DNA from: an uncultured Rubrobacteraceae bacterium
Lineage (GTDB): Bacteria; Actinomycetota; Rubrobacteria; Rubrobacterales; Rubrobacteraceae
Assembly (NCBI GenBank): GCA_902806095.1
Contig: CADCVF010000065.1
Span: forward strand, 1-64,000
Reading direction: 5' to 3'
DNA length: 64,000 nt
The position numbers and the translations under genes are program-made. Within the stretch, counting starts at the first letter, position 1. The number at the start of each line of letters is the position of its first letter. The notes under the pieces are model-generated. The model saw only the letters and a program-made list of their open reading frames with translations, did not search any database and was not told where the DNA came from. Positions 36,358 through 45,289 of this stretch are shown piece by piece.

Positions 36358-37695
36358 ATGGGAATCAGTAGATCACGACCAAAAAGACTCTCGCGCAGGG
36401 ACTTCCTCAAGGTGGGTGGGACCGGGCTCGCCGGCGCTGCGCTCCTCGGGGCCGCCGGTTGCGGAGGAGGCGAGCAGAGTGGCGGCGCGACCGAACTGTA
36501 CTTCACCGCCCCGGAAGACACGACGGGGACCACATCGAAGCTCATCAGCCAGTTCAACGAGATGAACAAAGGCAAGTACAAGGTCATTTTCCAGAAGGGC
36601 AACTCGGATACCGGACAGCGCCTGGACAAACTCAGGACCCAGTTTCAGGCCGGCGGAGAGAATATAGACATAATCCTTGGCGACATCATCTGGACCGCCG
36701 AGCTGGCCGAGAGCGGTTGGATCTCCGACCTCTCCAACCGCTTCCCACAGAGCCAGCAGCAGGCGTATCTGCCAGGCTCGGTCGAGGCCATAATCTACAA
36801 TGGCAAGCCCTATGGTATGCCGTGGTATACGGATACCGGTCTTCTCTACTACCGCAAGGACCTGCTGCAAAACAGCGGCTACAAGGGTCCTCCGAAGACC
36901 TGGGACGAGCTCAAGCAGATGACCACGAAGGTGATTGCGGATTCGGACACCAGGTTCGGGTTCCTCTTCCAGGGCGCGAGGTATGAGGGCGGGGTGTGCG
37001 ACGGCTGCGAGTTTATCTGGAGCCACGGCGGCAACGTCCTCGACCCCAGCGACCCGACGAAAGTCGTCATCGACAGCCCCCAGGCGATAGCGGGCCTCGA
37101 GACCGAGCGGAGCATGATCACGGACCGAATCGCGCCAGAGGCGGTAACGGTCTACAAGGAAGACGAGTCTGCGGGGGTCTTCCTGAACGGCGACGGGGTC
37201 TTCCTGCGCAACTGGCCCTACGTCTACGCCCTCGTCGGCGACCCGGCGGAGTCGAAGCTGAAGCCCGAGCAGGTGGGTGTTTCGGAGCTGCCCTCGGCGG
37301 ACGGAAAACCTGGCAACGGCACGGTCGGGGATCAACCGCTGTATATCAGCACCAGCTCGAAGTACCCTGACGCAGCCTGGAAGTTTATAGAGTTCCTAAG
37401 CGCGCCCGAACAGCAGAGATTCAGGGCGCTCGAAGGCTCGTTCCTGCCGACCAGGTCGGATCTCTACGACGACCGCGAGATCCAGGACAGCGTGCCCGTT
37501 GTCGCCCTCGCCAAAGAGGCTCTCCAGCACACCCGCCCACGCCCCGTATCGCCCTACTACTCGGACATGTCCCTGGAGATGGCCGAGCAGTTCAACGCTT
37601 CGCTCTCGGGAGATACTCCACCAGAGGAGGCGGCGCGTACCCTAAAGGCCGCGCTCGAGAACATTATCGAGCAGGGAAAGGAAGCTTCGTCTTGA
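36358..37695 (+). CDS. CUT1-type extracellular solute-binding lipoprotein with twin-arginine signal
   Basis: SRRDFLKVGGTGLAGAALLGAAGCGGG; LFSGTTLL-independent family features: SGWISDLSNRF, YGMPWYTDTGLLYYRKDLL. Confidence 0.88.
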   Translation: MGISRSRPKRLSRRDFLKVGGTGLAGAALLGAAGCGGGEQSGGATELYFTAPEDTTGTTSKLISQFNEMNKGKYKVIFQKGNSDTGQRLDKLRTQFQAGGENIDIILGDIIWTAELAESGWISDLSNRFPQSQQQAYLPGSVEAIIYNGKPYGMPWYTDTGLLYYRKDLLQNSGYKGPPKTWDELKQMTTKVIADSDTRFGFLFQGARYEGGVCDGCEFIWSHGGNVLDPSDPTKVVIDSPQAIAGLETERSMITDRIAPEAVTVYKEDESAGVFLNGDGVFLRNWPYVYALVGDPAESKLKPEQVGVSELPSADGKPGNGTVGDQPLYISTSSKYPDAAWKFIEFLSAPEQQRFRALEGSFLPTRSDLYDDREIQDSVPVVALAKEALQHTRPRPVSPYYSDMSLEMAEQFNASLSGDTPPEEAARTLKAALENIIEQGKEASS

Positions 37696-37717
37696 GCCCG
37701 GCAAGAGGGGGATGTAA

Positions 37718-38698
37718 ATGAGGGTCGGACTGGTAGGCGCCGGCTTTATGGGCGGCGTTCATCTGAACGCCTACGCCGGCATCCCCGAAGTGGAGGTGGT
37801 CGGTGTCGCCGACGCCCGCCTCGACGCCGCCATGGCAGGCGCAAAGTTGGTCGGTGCGCGGCCTTACGCTTCCTATCAGGAGCTCGTCGCGGCTGAGGAC
37901 ATTGAGGTGGTCGACGTGTGTCTACCGACGGCCTTCCACAAGGATCTGGCCCTCAGGGCGGCTGGCGAGGGCAGGCACGTCATCCTCGAGAAACCGATAG
38001 CCCGCAGCATCGAGGACGCGCAGGAGATCCTCGAAGCCTTCTCAGGAGATGGCCCACGATTGTTCGTCGGCCACGTCGTCAGGTTCTTCCCCGAGTACGT
38101 AGGGATCAAGGAGAAGATCGACGCCGGGGACCTCGGGACAGTCGGGGTGGTACGCACCAGCCGCCGCTCGCCTTTCCTGCTCGGCTGGAACGACTGGTAC
38201 GCCGACTGGCGCGTCAGCGGCGGCGTCCTCCTCGACCTGGTGATCCACGACTTCGACTTCCTGCGCTGGGCCCTCGGCGAGGTCGAGCGGGTCTACGCCC
38301 GCGGTATGCTCGGGCGCGAATACAACCGCCTGGACTACGTCCTCGCCACCCTTCGCTTCGAGAGCGGTACCATCGCCCACGTCGAGGGACACTGGGGGTA
38401 CCCTGGTCCTTTCAACTACTCCATCGAGATCGCAGGGAGCGACGCCCTCATCACGTTAGACAGCACGGAGCCTGCCTCTCTGGAATTGATCGGGGATACA
38501 GCCTCTGGCGAGGTTCCCGACCTCGCCTCAGGAAAGAGCCCGTACGAGAACGAGCTCGAACACTTCGTCAACTGTATCGAGAGCGGAGAAGAGCCCATAG
38601 TGCAGGCGCACGATGCCTGTGAGGCGCTCAGGATCAGCCTCGCCGCGACCGAATCGGTCCTGACAGGAAAACCCGTTACGCTCGGAGGCCCGGCGTGA
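37718..38698 (+). CDS. Gfo/Idh/MocA family oxidoreductase
   Basis: VGLVGAGFMGGVHLNAYAGIPEVEVVGVAD; LEKPIARS; DLVIHDFDFLRWALG. Confidence 0.9.
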   Translation: MRVGLVGAGFMGGVHLNAYAGIPEVEVVGVADARLDAAMAGAKLVGARPYASYQELVAAEDIEVVDVCLPTAFHKDLALRAAGEGRHVILEKPIARSIEDAQEILEAFSGDGPRLFVGHVVRFFPEYVGIKEKIDAGDLGTVGVVRTSRRSPFLLGWNDWYADWRVSGGVLLDLVIHDFDFLRWALGEVERVYARGMLGREYNRLDYVLATLRFESGTIAHVEGHWGYPGPFNYSIEIAGSDALITLDSTEPASLELIGDTASGEVPDLASGKSPYENELEHFVNCIESGEEPIVQAHDACEALRISLAATESVLTGKPVTLGGPA

Positions 38699-39687
38699 GC
38701 GTCAGGGTCGGCATCGTCAGCTTCGCCCACGTCCATTCTCCGGCGTACGCCGCCGTTCTAAGGGATCTCGACGCCGCGGATTTCGTCGGCATAACGGATG
38801 AAGACCCGGGCCGCGGCGCTGAGGCCGCCGAGCTCTTCGGCGTGCGCCACTTCGATAGCGCCGGCTCTCTGTTCGAGGAGGTCGACGCCGTCGTCGTCTG
38901 CTCCGAGAACAGTAACCACGCGAGGGATGTAATCCCTGCTCTCCAAGCCGGCGTGCACGTGCTCTGCGAGAAGCCCATCTCGACAACCCTCGAGGACGCG
39001 AGGGCAATGATCCAGGCCTCAGATACCTCGGGGAGCCAGCTAAGGACGGCCTTCCCTGTGCGCTATCTGCCATCCATGGTCCGCGCGCGCGAGCTCGTGC
39101 GCGGCGGCGCCCTTGGTCGCGTTCTGGCCATTAACGGCACGAACCACGGCCAGAACCCGGGCGGATGGTTCCTCGACCCCGAGCTCGCAGGCGGCGGCGC
39201 GGTGATGGATCATACGGTCCATCTCGCCGACGTTCTGCGCTGGATGCTCGATGTCGAGGTGAAGAGCGTCTACGCCGAGATAGATGCGTTCTTCGGAGCA
39301 GGAGGAACTGACGACGCCGCCGTCCTGACCCTGGAGCTCGAAGGCGGCCCCGTCGCCGACGGCGCCTTCGCCACCATAGACCCGAGCTGGTCCCGCGGCG
39401 AAGGCTACCCGACCTGGGGCGATGTGACACTCAGGATAGCGGGCACCTCCGGTGTCCTCGACGTAGACCCTTTCGCACAGCCTCTGAGAATCTTCGACCA
39501 CGAAAAGGGCACCCCATCCTGGTCCTACATGGGAGAGGACATGAACGCGCTTATGCTGGCGGACTTCCTGCGCGGCGTGGCCGAAGGCGAGCCGTCTGGC
39601 GCGAGCGGACTCGATGGCTTGCGGACGCTCGAGGTCGTCCTGGCCGCGTACCACTCCGGAGAGAACCACGAACCGAAGAACGTGTAA
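38695..39687 (+). CDS. Gfo/Idh/MocA family oxidoreductase
   Basis: VGIVSFAHVHSPAYAAVLRDL; CEKPISTTLEDARAM; VMDHTVHLADVLRWML; GTGA overlap with upstream gene. Confidence 0.88.
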   Translation: MSVRVGIVSFAHVHSPAYAAVLRDLDAADFVGITDEDPGRGAEAAELFGVRHFDSAGSLFEEVDAVVVCSENSNHARDVIPALQAGVHVLCEKPISTTLEDARAMIQASDTSGSQLRTAFPVRYLPSMVRARELVRGGALGRVLAINGTNHGQNPGGWFLDPELAGGGAVMDHTVHLADVLRWMLDVEVKSVYAEIDAFFGAGGTDDAAVLTLELEGGPVADGAFATIDPSWSRGEGYPTWGDVTLRIAGTSGVLDVDPFAQPLRIFDHEKGTPSWSYMGEDMNALMLADFLRGVAEGEPSGASGLDGLRTLEVVLAAYHSGENHEPKNV

Positions 39688-39924
39688 CGGACGCCCTGAC
39701 TTCGCCTTGGCGATCCCCTCCGGCGAAACCCTGTGGCCCAGGACGCGTATATTCTCTTTGTTATGGCACTGAGATCTCGAGCGCACTACGAACATAAGGA
39801 CCGCAGGACGCCCGACGGCGCCCTGCACGGAGCCTGGCGTGATACGGAGCCCCATCATGATCGGTGCCGCGGTGTGTACAAGCTGGGAGAGTGCGACTCC
39901 TACCCCTTTGATCCCAGCATAGCA

Positions 39925-39984
39925 GTCATTCCCGCGAAAGCGGGAATCCACTGCAGCAGACGCTTCGCGCCTCCAACCAGAAGC
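39925..39984. repeat. Dispersed hairpin repeat (family 1), copy D
   Basis: GTCATTCCCGCGAAAGCGGGAATCCACTGCAGCAGACGCTTCGCGCCTCCAACCAGAAGC. Confidence 0.85.
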
Positions 39985-40001
39985 GAGTTACCGGAGTACA
40001 T

Positions 40002-40946
40002 ATGAGCCCCAACAGTGCGACCGAGCGGGCGGCCTTGATCGTCAACACGCGTTCCCGTACCGGGGAGCGGACGTTCTTTCAGGCCCTCGACCGCCTTCAG
40101 GAGCTCGGTGTCCCCCTGGGCGTAACCTACGCCATAAGGGATCCCGCACGACTCCCCGAGACGGTGCGGGAGGTCCTCGCCGACGGCTCCGACTACAGGT
40201 TTCTGATCCTTGGCGGTGGCGACGGGTCCGTGAGCTCTGTGGTCGACTTCCTGGCGCACCACGACACGCTTCTCGGCCTCCTGCCTCTCGGTACGGCCAA
40301 CGATTTCGCCAGGACGCTCGGAATCCCGCAGGACATCGAGGGCGCCTGCAAGACGATAGCGGAGGGCAAGCTCGTCGACATCGACCTCGGTCTCGCCGGC
40401 GACAACTACTACGTGAACGTCGCCTCCGTCGGACTCGGGGTGGAGGCCACGCGGGCCCTCTCCCCATGGTTGAAAAGGAGCACGGGTCCTCTAGCCTACC
40501 CCATGGCCGCCATCAAAGCGTTCTTGAAGCACGAACCCTTCTCAGCGAGGCTGACCTTCCCCGACGGAGATCATGAGCCAGTCGAATACGACCGTCTCCT
40601 TCAGGTCGCCGTCGGCAACGGACGCTTCTACGGCGGGGGCATGATCGTCGCCTCCGAGTCGGGCATAGACGACAAGACTCTCGACATCTACGCCATAGAC
40701 CTCGGCAGGCATAGAAACCTCATCGGGGCCGCCAGGTACTTAAAGAGCGGGGATTTCATCAAGACCGAGGGCGTGCACCACTTCAGAACCTCGCAGGTAA
40801 GACTCGAGACTGACCCCGAGCTCCCGGTCAACATAGACGGGGAGGTCGTGACGCGTACCCCGCAAGACTTCTCCGTGGCCAACAACGCCCTCCACGTGCT
40901 GGTGCCGCAAGAGTCCGATGCCGCTCGTCACGACAACGGCCGCTAG
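40002..40946 (+). CDS. Diacylglycerol/lipid kinase family protein (YegS/BmrU-like)
   Basis: ILGGGDGSVSSVVDFL, LGLLPLGTANDFARTLGIP, DGE near the C-terminus. Confidence 0.9.
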   Translation: MSPNSATERAALIVNTRSRTGERTFFQALDRLQELGVPLGVTYAIRDPARLPETVREVLADGSDYRFLILGGGDGSVSSVVDFLAHHDTLLGLLPLGTANDFARTLGIPQDIEGACKTIAEGKLVDIDLGLAGDNYYVNVASVGLGVEATRALSPWLKRSTGPLAYPMAAIKAFLKHEPFSARLTFPDGDHEPVEYDRLLQVAVGNGRFYGGGMIVASESGIDDKTLDIYAIDLGRHRNLIGAARYLKSGDFIKTEGVHHFRTSQVRLETDPELPVNIDGEVVTRTPQDFSVANNALHVLVPQESDAARHDNGR

Positions 40947-40962
40947 GGAAGCGTCGGGTGCC

Positions 40963-41023
40963 GTCATTCCCGCGAAAGTGGGAATCCACCGCGGCAGACA
41001 CTTTGCGCCTCCAATCTGAAGTG
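40963..41023. repeat. Dispersed hairpin repeat (family 1), copy E
   Basis: GTCATTCCCGCGAAAGTGGGAATCCACCGCGGCAGACACTTTGCGCCTCCAATCTGAAGTG. Confidence 0.8.
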
Positions 41024-41093
41024 ATCGCTTGCGCGGCCAGCCTCGATTGCTAGACTGCGGAGCATCGGTGGGGACCGAAACGAGGAGGAAAGT

Positions 41094-42767
41094 ATGCGTC
41101 CCGAGGATATCGATGGTCTGACGGTTGGAGGTCTGCTCGACCTGGTGCACGGCCGGCGCCCGGATCATGAAGCCCTCGTCTACGCCGACAGGAATCTGCG
41201 CTACACGTACGCGCAGTTCAGGGAAGTCGTCGAGAACTGCGCCAGGTCCTTGATGGCTCTCGGTATACACAAGGGCGACCACGTCGCCGTGTGGGGTCAG
41301 AACGTGCCAGAGTGGGTGACCTTGCAGTTCGCCACTGGTAAGGTCGGGGCCGTGCTCGTTACCGTCAATCCAGCGTACAAGTCACACGAGTTGAAGTACA
41401 TACTCGAGCAGTCCGACGCCGCTGCCCTCTTCCTGACAGAAGGGGTCGGGGATGCTGATTTCCTCCAGATCCTGCAGGATGCCGTCCCCGAACTCGTCGG
41501 AGCCGAAGACGGAGATCTCTCGATCGAGGAACTGCCATTCTTGAAGCACGTCGTCCTCATGGGTGAGGAATCACCCGATAGGCTGCCTGTGATGGACTTC
41601 GGGGAGTTTCTGGGAAGGGGAGACTTCCTCTCCCGTGAAGAGCTGCGCGAGCGGCAGGCCTCGCTCGACGCCGGAGAGGTCATAAACATGCAGTACACCT
41701 CGGGGACGACCGGCTTCCCGAAGGGCGTGCAACTGACCCATACCAACATCGTCAAGAACGCTTTTTACATAGGCGAGTGCATGAGGCTGGCGCCCGAGGA
41801 CAGGGTGTGCATACCCGTCCCGTTCTTCCACTGCTTCGGGTGCGTGCTAGGCACCCTCAACACCGTCACTCACGAGGGGACGATGGTCCCCGTCGAGAGC
41901 TTCGACGCCGAGAAAGTGTTGCAGGCCGTAGATCAAGAACAGTGCACGGCGCTCCTCGGGGTCCCTACGATGTTCATTGCGGAGTTGGATCACCCGGACT
42001 TTGAACAATACGACACGACGTCTTTACGCACCGGCATCATGGCCGGATCGCCTTGCCCGATGGAGGTCATGAAGAAGGTCGTAGACGTGATGGGGGCTTC
42101 GGAGATCACCATAGCCTACGGCCAGACCGAGTCGAGCCCCGTTATCACCCAGACCCGCACCGACGACCCGCTGGAACTGCGAGTATCGAGCGTAGGACGC
42201 AAGCTCCCCGACGTCGAGGTCCGTATCGTCAGCGTCGAGACGGGCGAGGACGCCTGGCCGGAAGAGCAGGGTGAGTTATGGACCCGCGGATACCACGTCA
42301 TGCGCGGCTACTACGACATGGAGGAGAAGACCAGCGAGGTCCTAGACGAAGAAGGATGGCTCCACACGGGCGACCTCGCTGTCATGGACGAAGATGGGTA
42401 CGTCAGGATCACCGGCCGTGCTAAAGACATGATCATCCGCGGCGGCGAGAACGTATACCCGCGTGAGATTGAGGAGTTCCTCTATACTCACCCCGAAGTC
42501 TCCGACGTCCAGGTCTACGGTGTCCCTGACGAAAAGTACGGCGAAAAGGTCGCCGCCGCCGTACAGCTCCGCCAGGACTCCGACCTCACCGCGGAAGACA
42601 TCAAAGAGTACTGCCGCGAGAACATCGCATACTACAAAGTCCCCGAATACGTCGACTTCGTCGATGACTACCCAATGACCGCGAGCGGAAAGATCCAGAA
42701 GTACAAACTCCGCGAAGCAGCCGTCGAACGCTACGGCCTGAAAGGAACGATTGTGGAGTCAAACTGA
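41094..42767 (+). CDS. Acyl-CoA synthetase (AMP-binding, FadD-like)
   Basis: MQYTSGTTGFPKGVQLTHTNIV; AYGQTESSPVI; GWLHTGDLAVMDEDGYVRITGRAKDMIIRGGENVYPREIE. Confidence 0.95.
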   Translation: MRPEDIDGLTVGGLLDLVHGRRPDHEALVYADRNLRYTYAQFREVVENCARSLMALGIHKGDHVAVWGQNVPEWVTLQFATGKVGAVLVTVNPAYKSHELKYILEQSDAAALFLTEGVGDADFLQILQDAVPELVGAEDGDLSIEELPFLKHVVLMGEESPDRLPVMDFGEFLGRGDFLSREELRERQASLDAGEVINMQYTSGTTGFPKGVQLTHTNIVKNAFYIGECMRLAPEDRVCIPVPFFHCFGCVLGTLNTVTHEGTMVPVESFDAEKVLQAVDQEQCTALLGVPTMFIAELDHPDFEQYDTTSLRTGIMAGSPCPMEVMKKVVDVMGASEITIAYGQTESSPVITQTRTDDPLELRVSSVGRKLPDVEVRIVSVETGEDAWPEEQGELWTRGYHVMRGYYDMEEKTSEVLDEEGWLHTGDLAVMDEDGYVRITGRAKDMIIRGGENVYPREIEEFLYTHPEVSDVQVYGVPDEKYGEKVAAAVQLRQDSDLTAEDIKEYCRENIAYYKVPEYVDFVDDYPMTASGKIQKYKLREAAVERYGLKGTIVESN

Positions 42768-42849
42768 TGCCCGAGCTCCGCACGTAGTAGCCGATCAGAC
42801 CCGCATGAGGCCAGGCCTCGGTGAACTCGAGGCAGGTGATACGAGTCCG

Positions 42850-42928
42850 CTTGAACGGGAGCGCATTCTGGCTGCGGGCACACAGGAGGCTCCCTTACAC
42901 GTCATTTCCGCGCAAGCGGGAATCCACT
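42850..42928. repeat. Dispersed hairpin repeat (family 1), copy F with extended left flank
   Basis: GGCTGCGGGCACACAGGAGGCTCCCTTACACGTCATTTCCGCGCAAGCGGGAATCCACT. Confidence 0.65.
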
Positions 42929-42956
42929 ATTTCACAGCGATTCTTCTTCGAGATTG

Positions 42957-43003
42957 GGTGGATAAAGGGCAAGAAGAAGGGCCGGGGTTCTACGCCCCGG
43001 CCC
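42957..43003 (-). terminator. Intrinsic terminator of the minus-strand beta-helix gene
   Basis: Perfect 9-bp stem GGGCCGGGG-TTCTACG-CCCCGGCCC; minus strand continues CTTCTTCTTGCCCTTTAT. Confidence 0.8.
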
Positions 43004-43043
43004 GATGATCCGCTGGGAGACCCCGTCCTACGGGGCGCCTCCT

Positions 43044-44588
43044 CTAGGAAGAGGCCACCGTACGTGGTACCGAGAACTCCGAGGTGTCCCCGGCAAAGTT
43101 ATGGCTGACCGCGGTTATCGTCTGTCCCGCCGCCACCGCTGTCGTCGGAGTGAAGGTAAACGTGACGTTGCCAGATGGGTCCGTGGTGCCGAATGTGTCG
43201 CCGATGTATATCTTGCCCTCGTCGCCTCCTGTGGGGTTGGAGTAGAACTCGATGTCGAAGAACTCGTTGGGGGTGGTGTTCAGCGTACCCTCTATGGTCG
43301 TCTTGCCAGAGACGGTCTTGGCTGAAGTTATGACGGGGAAGTTCTGCAAACTGTTGGGGCCGGTGTCTGTGTCGCCTGTGTCGTTTGCGGTCCTGCCCAT
43401 AGCGTCCTCGACGCCGCCCACGAGGTCTATGCCGATGCCGCCGTTGGAGAAGATGGAGCTGCGGCCTATACGGGTTGCTGTGCCGCCTTGGACCCTGATC
43501 CCATCTTGGCCGTTGAAGGCTATGGTGTTGGTTCCTAGTGAGGTGCCGTCTCCGACGAAGGTCTGCGTGGTCCCGATGACCAGGCCATTGAGGCCGTTGC
43601 CGAGGGGACCGGTGCCGCTTGCGGTGGTGCCTACGAGGTTGCCCACCACCCTGTTGAGATTGCCAGTGCCTACGATGGATATGCCATCGAAGCCGTTTCC
43701 TGAGACGACGTTGCGCGAGGCGACCGTGTTGCCCCCGACGATGGTGTCTTGGGAGTTCTGGATGAAGACGCCGCCGGCTTCGTTGCCAAGATCCTTGGTG
43801 CCGCTCTTATCGGTGCCCACGTAGTTGCCCTGGAGACGGTTGGCATTGGAGTTGGTGGTGAAGACACCGGTGTCGCCGTTGCCGGAGAGGACGTTGCGCG
43901 CGGCGAGCGTGGTGCCACCGACCACGGTTCCGGAGGGGCCGTCGAAGATGGCCACGGCGTCGGTCCCGTTACCCCGATCGAGGGTGCCCGCGGGGTTGGT
44001 GCCTATGAAGTTGCCCTCGATGCGGTTGGCCGCGGAGTCGCCGCCCACCGCGATACCGGCTACGCCGAAGCGGTTTATGACGAGGCCCTTGATCACGCTG
44101 TTTGAGGAGCTGGCGATCTCGAGCCCATTATTGCCCACGTTGGTCCCGTTGAGCTGGATCTTGAGGGCCGCGTCGTTTCCTATCGCCTTGGTGTTGGGGT
44201 GCGCCCCCGTCTGGGTGTAGCCGTCTATAGTCACCTGTTCGGTTATCTGGGGCAGGGCCGAGGCCGGGGAGATGGTCTTCACCCCTGTGGTTCCTGGGAT
44301 GGCGAATCTTATGGTGTCCGCCCCGGCGGTAGCGTTGGCCTGCTGGATGGTCGCCCTAAGCGTGCACTGCTTACCCGATGCAGCAGGGTTCACATCGCAG
44401 GCGGCATTGGAGAGGTTCGCATCCGGGGTGTCGGCTGTGAGGTTGACGGTGAAGGTCGTCGCTGCGTGGGCGGAGGGAGCCGGCATGAGGCTTAGGGCAG
44501 CCATCATCCCCGCCACCAGCAGCCCCGCGGCCAGCGCCCTCTTCTTCTCGCTCCACGAGAACCCTTCTTTGCTCGACTCTACGCTCAT
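43044..44588 (-). CDS. Secreted CSLREA-type right-handed beta-helix repeat protein
   Basis: Signal peptide MSVESSKEGFSWSEKKRALAAGLLVAGMMAALSLMPAPSAHA; CTLRATIQQANA; repeats N.I.GN.IGT..G....GNG...V.I......VVGG....RNV.SGNG. Longer frame to 44654. Confidence 0.85.
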   Translation of the reverse strand: MSVESSKEGFSWSEKKRALAAGLLVAGMMAALSLMPAPSAHAATTFTVNLTADTPDANLSNAACDVNPAASGKQCTLRATIQQANATAGADTIRFAIPGTTGVKTISPASALPQITEQVTIDGYTQTGAHPNTKAIGNDAALKIQLNGTNVGNNGLEIASSSNSVIKGLVINRFGVAGIAVGGDSAANRIEGNFIGTNPAGTLDRGNGTDAVAIFDGPSGTVVGGTTLAARNVLSGNGDTGVFTTNSNANRLQGNYVGTDKSGTKDLGNEAGGVFIQNSQDTIVGGNTVASRNVVSGNGFDGISIVGTGNLNRVVGNLVGTTASGTGPLGNGLNGLVIGTTQTFVGDGTSLGTNTIAFNGQDGIRVQGGTATRIGRSSIFSNGGIGIDLVGGVEDAMGRTANDTGDTDTGPNSLQNFPVITSAKTVSGKTTIEGTLNTTPNEFFDIEFYSNPTGGDEGKIYIGDTFGTTDPSGNVTFTFTPTTAVAAGQTITAVSHNFAGDTSEFSVPRTVASS

Positions 44589-44650
44589 CGCTGTACTCCC
44601 TTCCTGTCTCGTTTCGTCGGTTATGGCCAACTCTGCTCTCTGCCTCGTGC

Positions 44651-45043
44651 TCATCTTTCGATCCTTTCATCGTGACGGGCGCTGCGCGCCACGTCTGTCT
44701 GCCGCACTATCTTGCCCTCGGCTATCTCGAGCGTCGTCCTAAGCGAGATCAGGGTCCCGTCCGGGTAGGCGCACATCTCGTCGAAGACGATGCTCTCTTC
44801 GCCGAACACGACCTCGTCCTCGACGGTGCAGCTCATCTGCTGATCGCAGACGGCGCACAGATACCTCTCGATCTCAGCCCTCCCCCTCAGCTCGAAGGCC
44901 GGGCCATCGAGGCTGGCCGCGTTGACTATGCGAAGCTCGGCGTCCTCAGAGTAGAAACCGATGAGGACATCCGCCTCGCACCGCTCGATGGCGCCGCGCA
45001 GGGCCTCGAAGTCCAATCTTCCGGTTGTCTCCTCCTCGATCAC
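44651..45043 (-). CDS. SnoaL/NTF2-like protein
   Basis: FEALRGAIERCEADVLIGFYSEDAELRIVNAASLDGPAFELRGRAEIERYL. Confidence 0.7.
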   Translation of the reverse strand: MIEEETTGRLDFEALRGAIERCEADVLIGFYSEDAELRIVNAASLDGPAFELRGRAEIERYLCAVCDQQMSCTVEDEVVFGEESIVFDEMCAYPDGTLISLRTTLEIAEGKIVRQTDVARSARHDERIER

Positions 45044-45177
45044 GGATTGCTGCTCCTTCCCTTATCTTGTGCGGGGTCTCGTGTGCCTGATCAGCACTCT
45101 AGGACGCGAGAGAAGGGACGACATCGGCAGGGTTGCCTATTCGAGGGCACCTATTTATCTGAGAGGCCAGAAGGGGG

Positions 45178-45196
45178 TGCCTAGGCAAGATGCCTA
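45178..45196. promoter_or_regulatory. Palindrome TGCCTAGGCA plus half-site TGCCTA upstream of the SnoaL-like gene
   Basis: Perfect 10-bp palindrome 45178-45187, further TGCCTA at 45191 and 45134. Confidence 0.4.
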
Positions 45197-45289
45197 ACGC
45201 ATATAGAGAAGGTCGCCTCAAGCCCCAAAGCAGCGAGCAGCCGAGCGAGCAGAGAGATCGCCTCCCAACAAGCGCGGATCGGAGCGGGA

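Noticed and set aside
6727-42928. CRISPR interpretation of the repeated TTCCCGCGAAAGCGGGAA sequence
   Set aside because: Copies are kilobases apart, have no regular spacers and no cas genes are present.
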